A DNA stretch of 64,000 bases, taken from contig NZ_LMNF01000001.1 of assembly GCF_001422485.1 (NCBI RefSeq), forward strand, positions 1,029,050-1,093,049. Reading direction: 5' to 3'. This stretch comes from Agreia sp. Leaf283 (GTDB lineage: Bacteria; Actinomycetota; Actinomycetes; Actinomycetales; Microbacteriaceae). The notes below the pieces were generated by a model, which was not told where the DNA came from, did no database searches, and worked only from the letters and a program-made list of their open reading frames with translations. The position numbers and the translations under genes are program-made. This document shows, one piece after another, positions 58,201 to 64,000 of this stretch. How positions within the stretch are numbered: the stretch's first letter is position 1; each line of letters opens with the position of its first letter.

Positions 58201-59227
58201 GGGACTCCACGGGGTTGGGCGCAGCGCTGCTGCTGCGCGACACGAACTCGGCCTGCACCTCGATGAAACGCGGGCCTACAGGAAGTCTGCCCTGCATCCG
58301 GCCCAGAACAAGATCCACGGAGTGTCGTGCCAGCATGTCGATGGGCTGCCGTATGACGCTGAGCGGCGGCGACACCAGTTCCGTCCAGGGGTTGTCGTCG
58401 AACACGATCACCGAGAGCTCGCGCGGAATATCGATGCCCATCTGGTAGAGCTGGCGCATGCTCGACTGCACCTGCGCGGTGTTCGCCACGATGAGCCCGG
58501 TCGGCCGTTCGGCGAGAGGCAACGCGAGAAGGGCCGCCACGGCATCGGCACCGGCGTCGCCTCGAAAAGGCACGCCGCGAATGAGCGCCGCATCCGAGGG
58601 GATGCCGGCGGCCGCCAGAGCCGACTCGTACCCCGCGATGCGGGCGGTTCCCGTGGAGGTGGTGAGCGGCCCCGAGATCACGGCGATGCGACGGTGGCCG
58701 AGACCGATCAGATGCTCGGTGGCGCTTGCGGCCGAAGCCTCGTTGTGGATGCTGACGACGTCGGTGTTCTCGAGCGCAGCGATCGACCTGTCGACGAAGA
58801 CGAGGTCGACTCCCAGGTCTTGCAGCCGTGACCACTTGTCGATGTTGCCGCCCGTGGGGGTCGCGATGACGCCTCCGACCGATCGGTCGAGCAGTGTGGC
58901 GAGGGTCTCGGCCTCGATGTGCGGGTCTTCCTGGGTGGTCATGAGCACCACCTGCACGCCGCGGCCACGCGCCTCCCAGACGATGCGGTCGGCGAGACGG
59001 GCGAAGAACGGGTTGGTGAGGTCGGCGAGAACGAGTCCGATCGTGAGGTTCGCCCCATTGAGTTCGCGAGCGGCCGCCCGGGGCCGGAATCCGAGTTCGG
59101 CGATCGCCGCGACGACCTTCTCGCGCGTGGCGACGGCGACCGAACCCTCATTGAGCACACGCGACACGACCGACACAGAGACGCCCGCGGCAGCGGCGAC
59201 GTCTCTGATCGTTGGTGCCTTCTTCAC
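58193..59227 (-). CDS. LacI-family transcriptional regulator
   Basis: A 344-residue regulator. The helix-turn-helix is PTIRDVAAAAGVSVSVVSRVLNEGSVAVATREKV; the hinge is RPRAAARELNGA; the ligand domain includes IGLVLADLTNPFFARLADRIV, GVIATPTGGN and LSVIVFDDNPWTELVSPPLSVIRQP. It is divergent from the dehydrogenase/transporter operon starting at 59473 and coupled to the ABM-domain and gluconokinase genes. The operator-like site at 59352 is its likely target. Confidence 0.93.
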   Translation of the reverse strand: MKKAPTIRDVAAAAGVSVSVVSRVLNEGSVAVATREKVVAAIAELGFRPRAAARELNGANLTIGLVLADLTNPFFARLADRIVWEARGRGVQVVLMTTQEDPHIEAETLATLLDRSVGGVIATPTGGNIDKWSRLQDLGVDLVFVDRSIAALENTDVVSIHNEASAASATEHLIGLGHRRIAVISGPLTTSTGTARIAGYESALAAAGIPSDAALIRGVPFRGDAGADAVAALLALPLAERPTGLIVANTAQVQSSMRQLYQMGIDIPRELSVIVFDDNPWTELVSPPLSVIRQPIDMLARHSVDLVLGRMQGRLPVGPRFIEVQAEFVSRSSSAAPNPVESHV

Positions 59228-59319
59228 GTGACTCCCTCGTCGCCGGCGTGCTGTCTACGATCGCTTCCCCCTGCCACAGCATAGGCCGCGAGCAGTTTCA
59301 GGCCCGTCGAAACCGGCTG

Positions 59320-59365
59320 TTGACACATCGTATCAGCCGATGGTACAAAAGTGGTACCGGTTCCA
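59320..59365 (+). promoter_or_regulatory. Promoter and LacI-type operator of the dehydrogenase/transporter operon
   Basis: TTGACA (59320-59325) and TACAAA (59344-59349) are spaced by 18 bases. TGGTACCGGTTCCA (59352-59365) is a near-perfect palindrome with a central CG, typical of LacI operators, directly after the -10. The gap of 107 bases to GTG 59473 implies a leader. Confidence 0.6.
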
Positions 59366-59472
59366 ATCCGGGTGAATTCTTCACAATTTCACGCACACAC
59401 CGCGACGAGGATGTCGTGAGGCCCCCGGCCTCTGGTCCTCCGCCGCAAATCGCACGGATCAGAGAGGTCAAC

Positions 59473-60828
59473 GTGAATCTGCACAAACTGCTCGAAGAAC
59501 GAGAGAGCGACGGCAAGCCCATCCGGATCGGGCTCATCGGCGCCGGCCGCTACGGCACGATGTACCTGTCGCAGGCCCGCAACATCCCGGGCGTGCACGT
59601 CGTGGCCATCGCCGACATCAATGTCGAGCGGGCCAAGGGAGCCTTCGCCCTCGTCGACTGGCCCGCTGACCAGATGGCGGCGGACATCCCCGAGGCCCTC
59701 GCCAACCGCACCACGACGATCGTCGCCGACGCCTCGTTGCTCTTCGACGCCGACATCGACGTGATCGTCGAGGCGACCGGCAACCCGATCGTCGGCATCC
59801 GCCACGCGCTGGCCGCCATAGAGACCGGCAAGCACATCATCATGGTCACCGTCGAGGCGGATGCCCTCGCGGGGCCGGCTCTGCAGAAACGGGCCGAGAA
59901 GGCCGGGGTCGTCTATTCCATGGCTTACGGAGACCAGCCCGCCCTCATCATGGAGCTCGTCGACTGGGCCCGCACCAGCGGCTTCGACGTGGTCTGCGCC
60001 GGAAAGGGCGCCAAATTCCTCGAGCACTACCACCAGATGAACCCCGACAACGTCTGGGAGAACTGGGAGTTCTCGAAGGAGCTCACCGACTCCGGCCAAC
60101 TCAACCCCTATATGCACACGAGCTTCCGTGACGGTACGAAGGCGGCCATTGAGATGGCGGCCGTGGCCAACGCGGCGGGGCTCGTGCCCTCAGACGAAGG
60201 TCTCACCTTCACCCCCGGCGACGTCGAGGAGATCGCGACGATCAGCCGCCCGCGCTCCCTCGGCGGCGCCCTCGCCCACGAAGGCACGGTCGACGTGATG
60301 TCGAGCGTGAACCGCGACGGCTCCTGGATTCCTCACAACACCCAGGAGGGCGTGTACGTCGTCGTGAAGGCGACCAATGCCTACGTCTCGACGTGCTTCG
60401 ACGAGTACCCGTGGCATCCGGACCCCACCAAGCAGTACGCGGCGCTCTATCGGCCGTACCACTACGTCGGTCTCGAGCTGAACGTGTCGATTGCGAATGC
60501 GGCCCTGCGCGGCATCTCGACCGGGCAGCCGGAGGGCTTCTACGGAGACGTCGTCGCGACCGCGAAGAAAGACCTGAAGGCGGGCGAGTTCCTCGACGGC
60601 GAAGGCGGCTACACGGTGTACGGAAAGCTCGTCTCGGCGAAGCACTCCGTGGCCACCGGCGCCCTGCCCGTCGCGCTCGCCCACCACGTGGAGCTGCGCA
60701 ACGACGTCGCCCAGGGCGAGACCGTCGGCTGGGACGACGTGATCATGGACGACTCGCTCGCCGAGGCCCTCGAACTGCGCCGCGAGACCGAGGCGCTGCT
60801 CGTCGACGACTCCGTTCTCTCTCGCTAG
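59473..60828 (+). CDS. NAD(P)-dependent dehydrogenase with C-terminal SAF domain (COG4091-like)
   Basis: A 451-residue protein from GTG 59473, preceded by AGAGAGG. PIRIGLIGAGRYGTMYLSQARNIPGVHVVAIADINVERA is a Rossmann dinucleotide-binding start; DIDVIVEATGNPIVGIRHALAAIETGKHIIMV continues it. The C-terminal 100 residues have the SAF-type block ATAKKDLKAGEFLDGEGGYTVYGKLVSA. Such proteins are annotated as homoserine-dehydrogenase-like and recur in sugar-acid, tetritol and branched-sugar loci. It heads an operon with an RbsBAC-type transporter, so it probably oxidises or isomerises the imported polyol or acid. Confidence 0.85.
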   Translation: MNLHKLLEERESDGKPIRIGLIGAGRYGTMYLSQARNIPGVHVVAIADINVERAKGAFALVDWPADQMAADIPEALANRTTTIVADASLLFDADIDVIVEATGNPIVGIRHALAAIETGKHIIMVTVEADALAGPALQKRAEKAGVVYSMAYGDQPALIMELVDWARTSGFDVVCAGKGAKFLEHYHQMNPDNVWENWEFSKELTDSGQLNPYMHTSFRDGTKAAIEMAAVANAAGLVPSDEGLTFTPGDVEEIATISRPRSLGGALAHEGTVDVMSSVNRDGSWIPHNTQEGVYVVVKATNAYVSTCFDEYPWHPDPTKQYAALYRPYHYVGLELNVSIANAALRGISTGQPEGFYGDVVATAKKDLKAGEFLDGEGGYTVYGKLVSAKHSVATGALPVALAHHVELRNDVAQGETVGWDDVIMDDSLAEALELRRETEALLVDDSVLSR

Positions 60829-61033
60829 CAGGAACGACCCTCCAGAACGACCCGCAGACACGACCCGCCAGAACGACCAGCACGACCGCACCACTATCAC
60901 CACCCGGGGATCATCCTCTCCCCGACGACCGCACCGGATGCGACTGCGAGAATCGATCTCGAGCAGTCGGTGTGCGGCATCCTCACCCCATCCACACAGC
61001 ACGACAGATCCTTCCAATGAAGAAAGGGACCTC
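60829..61033. other. Spacer with degenerate CGACC-rich repeats
   Basis: Between the dehydrogenase and the binding protein, units such as AGGAACGACC, AGAACGACC and AGACACGACC recur between 60830 and 60890. No gene is supported. The binding-protein ribosome site (AAAGGGACC) is at the right end. Confidence 0.4.
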
Positions 61034-62089
61034 ATGAAGATCCGCACCCTGGGCGTCGCCCTGGCCGGAGGAGCAGCGCTCGTGCTGCTCGCCGGCTGCA
61101 CCGCATCCCCCGACGGAGACACCGGCTCTGCATCCGGCTCGGCAGACTCGATCACCTCGCTCGTCGACGCGTCGAAGACCACCGACGTCGACGACGTCAC
61201 CGCCGAACTCGGCGACCCGACAGTTCCCGATGGAGCCAAGCTCTGCTACGTGACCCGCACGCTCTCGAACGAGTTCTGGGGCTACGAGCGCGACGGCTTC
61301 GAGAACCGCGCCAAGGAGCTCGGCGTCGACTTCCAGACCTTCGACGTGACCGACGAGTCATCCATCACCGAGCAGCTCGACAAGGCCAAGAGCGCCATGA
61401 ACCAGGGCTGCTCCGCCATTCTCGCGTCACCGATCTCGGCAACGGGCCTCGACTCGATCTTCGAGTCCGCCCTGTCCGAGGGCATCCCCGCCGTCGTGCT
61501 CAACGACGCCAAGAGCAGCATCCCCGGCGTGGTGTACGTGGGTCCCGACGCGACCACGATCGGTGCCACGGCCGCCGACTACATCGCCGACAAGCTGCCC
61601 GACGGCGGTAAGGTCGCGATGATCGAGGGCGACCCCGGATCGAGCAACGCGATCAACCGCGGAGACGGCTTCACCAAGCAGATCGCCACGCACCCGAACC
61701 TCGAGATCGTGGCCTCGCAGACCGCCTCGTGGGACCAGACCAAGGCCCAGGAGATCGCCACCACGATGCTCACCGCCAACCCTGACATCAAGGCGTTCTA
61801 CTCGCAGAACGACGGGATGGCACTGGGCGTGCAGGCCGCGATCGACGCGAAGGGCCTCACCGGCCAGGTGCTGCTCGTGGGAACCGACGGTATTCCGCAG
61901 GCGAAGAAGCAGATCGCCAACGGCGGCTTCACCGCGACCGTGAGCGAGCGGCCCACTACGGAAGGCGCCACCGGCGTCGACGTTGCCCTGTGGTTGCTCG
62001 ACGGCAAGAAGGTTCCCGGCTGGGTCGACGTTCCCGCTTTCATCGTGGACTCGGCGAACGTGGCCGACTACCCGACCGGCATGCCGTAA
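61034..62089 (+). CDS. Sugar-binding lipoprotein of an Rbs-type ABC transporter
   Basis: A 351-residue lipoprotein. The lipobox is VLLAGC (Cys22), followed by a Ser/Gly/Asp linker and a type I periplasmic-binding fold: AKLCYVTRTLSNEFWGYERDGFENRAKELGVDFQTFDV, CSAILASPISATGLDSIFESALSEGIPAVVLNDAKSS, FYSQNDGMALGVQAAIDAKG and VLLVGTDGIPQAKKQI. It delivers a monosaccharide or polyol to the permease starting at 63729. It is followed by a strong hairpin that may set its excess over the membrane components. Confidence 0.92.
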   Translation: MKIRTLGVALAGGAALVLLAGCTASPDGDTGSASGSADSITSLVDASKTTDVDDVTAELGDPTVPDGAKLCYVTRTLSNEFWGYERDGFENRAKELGVDFQTFDVTDESSITEQLDKAKSAMNQGCSAILASPISATGLDSIFESALSEGIPAVVLNDAKSSIPGVVYVGPDATTIGATAADYIADKLPDGGKVAMIEGDPGSSNAINRGDGFTKQIATHPNLEIVASQTASWDQTKAQEIATTMLTANPDIKAFYSQNDGMALGVQAAIDAKGLTGQVLLVGTDGIPQAKKQIANGGFTATVSERPTTEGATGVDVALWLLDGKKVPGWVDVPAFIVDSANVADYPTGMP

Positions 62090-62100
62090 CCCACCCCCGA

Positions 62101-62132
62101 GTCGGCGGGCGCCCACCCGGGCGCCCACCGAC
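62101..62132 (+). terminator. Strong hairpin between binding protein and ATPase genes
   Basis: GTCGGCGGGCGCCC (62101-62114), loop ACCC, then GGGCGCCCACCGAC (62119-62132) pair over 14 positions with one C-A mismatch. No T-tract follows. Hairpins at this place in ABC operons often stabilise the upstream binding-protein mRNA or partly stop transcription, giving more binding protein than ATPase. Confidence 0.55.
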
Positions 62133-62217
62133 ATCCACTCTGTCGTCGCGCGCGACGAGACCCCACCCATCGCATTCCACCCGACGCACCAGACCCGACG
62201 CACAGGAAGGTGAACCC

Positions 62218-63732
62218 ATGGCCGACACAGCCGAGCATCTGCTCGTGGTTCGCGACATCGCCAAGTCGTTCCCCGGAGTTCGCGCCCTCGACGGCGTGAG
62301 CTTCACCCTCGAACGAGGAGAGATCCGCACGCTGGCCGGCGAGAACGGGGCGGGCAAGAGCACCCTCCTGGGCATCCTCGGCGGCGCGCTTCGGCCCGAC
62401 CGCGGCTCGATCACCATCGACGGGGTGCGCCGCATGGAGTACACCTCGCGCCGCGCCCTCGCCGAGGGCGTGCGCATCGCCCAGCAGGAGCCGGCCATCG
62501 TGCCGCAGCTGAGTGTCGAGCAGAACCTGCTGCTCGGCCTCAGCCGAAGGCAGCGCAGGGAGTCGTCCGACGACATCGAGCGAGCACTCAAAGACGTGGC
62601 CCAGATGGGCTTCCCGATGGATGCGCGAACGCCGGTCTCGCGGCTCAGTCCCGCACAGCGGCACGCGCTCACGATCGCCCGGGCCTTCGCGTTCGGCGCG
62701 AAGATCGTGGCCCTCGACGAGCCGACCACGAGCATGCTCGAGCACAACGTGGCCGAGGTGCTCTCGCGAGTGCGGGAGATCGCCCACGGCCGCGGGGTCG
62801 GTGTGATCTACGTGTCGCACAAGATGCCCGAGGTCATGAGCGTCTCCGACACCGTGGTGGTGCTGCGCGACGGCAAGCCCGCCTTCGACCGGCCCATCAC
62901 CGAGACGTCGTCGGACGACATCGTGCGGCGCATGGTCGGCCGCGAGCTGCTCTCATTCGAGCGGCAGCATCCCGTCGACGCGTCGGCGCCCGTGCACTTC
63001 GAGGCCACCGGCGTGAGCCATCCGACCGGCGTCGGCCCTCTCTCCATCTCGGTCAGAAAGGGCGAGGTCGTGGGCATCGCCGGCCTCGTCGGATCGGGCC
63101 GGACCGAATTCCTGCGGTCGATCATCCGGGCCGACGAGGGGTCGCGCAGCAGCGTGACGATCGGCGGCAAGCCGGTGAAGATCAGGTCGCCGCGCGACAG
63201 CCGCTCGGCCGGCATCGCGTTCATCCCCGAAGACCGCAAAGCCCAGGGGCTCGTGCTGCAGACGCCCGCCTTCGCCAACGTGGCCCTCACGGCCGACGGG
63301 CAGCTCAATGGCATCGGACCCTTCATCAGCACGAAGAAGCAGGTCGCCATGGCCGAGGCGATGGGCAAGCGTATGTCGCTGCGCCCCGCCAACGTGAGAC
63401 TCAACGCCCGGCAGTTCTCGGGGGGAAACCAGCAGAAGATCGTGATCGCCAAGTGGATCTGGCTCGGAGCCAGCGTCTACCTCTTCGACGAGCCCACCAA
63501 GGGAGTCGATGTGGGAGGCAAGGTCGAGATCTACGAACTCATCGACCAGCTGGCCTCCGAGGGCAACGCCGTGATCGTTGTCTCGAGCGACCTTCCCGAG
63601 ATCATCTCGATCAGCGATCGGGTGCTCGTGATGAAGGCCGGGCAGTTCGTCTCGGAGCACACCGGCGCCGACATCAACGAACACAGCATCGTGGCGAACG
63701 CCATGGGTGTGACAGCGAAAGGAACATCATGA
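62218..63732 (+). CDS. Rbs-type sugar ABC transporter ATPase with two nucleotide-binding domains
   Basis: A 504-residue protein from ATG 62218 (GGAAGG upstream). Domain 1: Walker A AGENGAGKSTLLGILGG (about 40), a degenerate signature VSRLSPAQRHALTIA and Walker B IVALDEPTTSML. Domain 2: altered Walker A IAGLVGSGRTEFLR, signature FSGGNQQKIVIAKW and Walker B VYLFDEPTKGVDVG. This is the same asymmetric layout as the ATPase at 30312, but the two are not close duplicates. Its stop overlaps the next permease start (ATGA). Confidence 0.92.
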   Translation: MADTAEHLLVVRDIAKSFPGVRALDGVSFTLERGEIRTLAGENGAGKSTLLGILGGALRPDRGSITIDGVRRMEYTSRRALAEGVRIAQQEPAIVPQLSVEQNLLLGLSRRQRRESSDDIERALKDVAQMGFPMDARTPVSRLSPAQRHALTIARAFAFGAKIVALDEPTTSMLEHNVAEVLSRVREIAHGRGVGVIYVSHKMPEVMSVSDTVVVLRDGKPAFDRPITETSSDDIVRRMVGRELLSFERQHPVDASAPVHFEATGVSHPTGVGPLSISVRKGEVVGIAGLVGSGRTEFLRSIIRADEGSRSSVTIGGKPVKIRSPRDSRSAGIAFIPEDRKAQGLVLQTPAFANVALTADGQLNGIGPFISTKKQVAMAEAMGKRMSLRPANVRLNARQFSGGNQQKIVIAKWIWLGASVYLFDEPTKGVDVGGKVEIYELIDQLASEGNAVIVVSSDLPEIISISDRVLVMKAGQFVSEHTGADINEHSIVANAMGVTAKGTS

Positions 63733-64000
63733 CCAGCGGCACCCCCGACGGAGTCGCCGTGCGACCCCGCAGGCAGATCAACTTCCAGGCGCTCGGCATC
63801 TACATCGCCGCGATCGTCCTGTTCATCGTTCTCGGCCTCCTCAACCCCAACTTCCTGACCGCGGGCAACCTGCGCGACGTCGCGGTGTCGGCGAGTGTGA
63901 ACGCCATCATCGGCATCGGCCTCACGTTCGTGATCATCACGGGCGGCATCGACCTGTCGGTGGGCGCGATCGCCAGCTTCGTGGGCATCGTCAGCGCCAC
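63729..64000 (+). CDS. Rbs-type sugar ABC transporter permease, partial at right edge
   Basis: The frame from ATG 63729 is open to the window end. It has a basic cytoplasmic head (VAVRPRRQINFQ), a first helix (LGIYIAAIVLFIVLGLL), NPNFLTAGNLRDVAVSASVNAIIGIGLTFVIITGGIDLSVGAI, where GGIDLSVG is the CUT2 permease signature. The C-terminus lies outside the window. It should be the channel for the binding protein at 61034. Confidence 0.9.
   Translation, partial: MTSGTPDGVAVRPRRQINFQALGIYIAAIVLFIVLGLLNPNFLTAGNLRDVAVSASVNAIIGIGLTFVIITGGIDLSVGAIASFVGIVSA

Noticed and set aside
1-64000. CRISPR arrays, rRNA, tRNA, insertion sequences or integrase genes
   Set aside because: None was recognised. No regularly spaced repeats, no transposase or recombinase motifs and no cloverleaf-forming sequence were seen, including at the island edges.

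Overview
The window is high-GC actinobacterial DNA. The gene families (M20 amidohydrolase, DUF222/HNH protein, many sugar ABC systems with LacI and GntR regulators), the GTG starts, the ATGA/GTGA gene overlaps and the family-typical intergenic repeats point to Microbacteriaceae. It is mostly a carbohydrate and nitrogen catabolism region, interrupted by a lower-GC defence-like island. All identifications come from reading motifs in translated sequence; no database search was run.

Layout. 1-1.4 kb holds four small membrane proteins. 1.7-3.4 kb holds an ECF sigma factor coupled to a membrane-anchored partner. 3.6-6.6 kb holds an M20 amidohydrolase, a pentapeptide-repeat protein and a VOC protein. 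6.7-8.5 kb is a low-GC two-gene module with a YcjX-like GTPase. 8.7-10 kb is a host-like DEDDh exonuclease with a BRCT domain. 10.3-16.65 kb is the low-GC island: a 5-methylcytosine methyltransferase, a SNF2 ATPase, a free-standing EcoRII N-terminal effector domain, a GHKL (MORC/MutL-like) ATPase and an HNH nuclease in one tightly coupled minus-strand operon, met by a Vsr mismatch endonuclease on the plus strand. A truncated, frameshifted alpha/beta-hydrolase gene lies at the right edge.

17.4-21.5 kb is a CitA/CitB-type two-component system divergent from a CitMHS citrate transporter. 21.6-27.1 kb holds lipoproteins, small membrane proteins and an ABC exporter-like pair. 27.3-34 kb is a ribose/deoxyribose operon (kinase, Rbs-type ABC transporter, RbsD, DeoC, GntR regulator). 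34-41.4 kb is a glycan cluster: a secreted beta-propeller protein, a LacI regulator with three operator-like palindromes, an FAD oxidoreductase and a CUT1-type ABC transporter. 41.5-42.7 kb is a Fic protein with a winged-helix tail, preceded by a long perfect inverted repeat.

42.8-55.5 kb is one 12-gene minus-strand run: BtpA-like protein, SIS-domain protein, PfkB kinase, hydantoin-type racemase, amidohydrolase, deacetylase-fold amidase, peptide-type ABC transporter, FCD GntR regulator and a VOC protein. A GTATAC-centred palindrome at its head suggests control by its own GntR regulator. The kinase plus SIS pair resembles fructosamine (Amadori) salvage enzymes, so uptake and dismantling of a glycated or N-glycosidic nitrogen compound is a reasonable hypothesis. 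55.8-57.4 kb is a DUF222/HNH protein. 57.4-64 kb is another sugar locus (gluconokinase, ABM monooxygenase-like protein, LacI, divergent SAF-domain dehydrogenase and an RbsBAC-type transporter) that runs off the right edge.

The most interesting part is the 10.3-16.65 kb island. It combines the EcoRII recognition fold, a Dcm-type methylase and Vsr (the classical CCWGG trio) with GHKL and SNF2 ATPases and an HNH nuclease instead of the EcoRII catalytic domain, suggesting an ATP-dependent, methylation-sensing restriction system.
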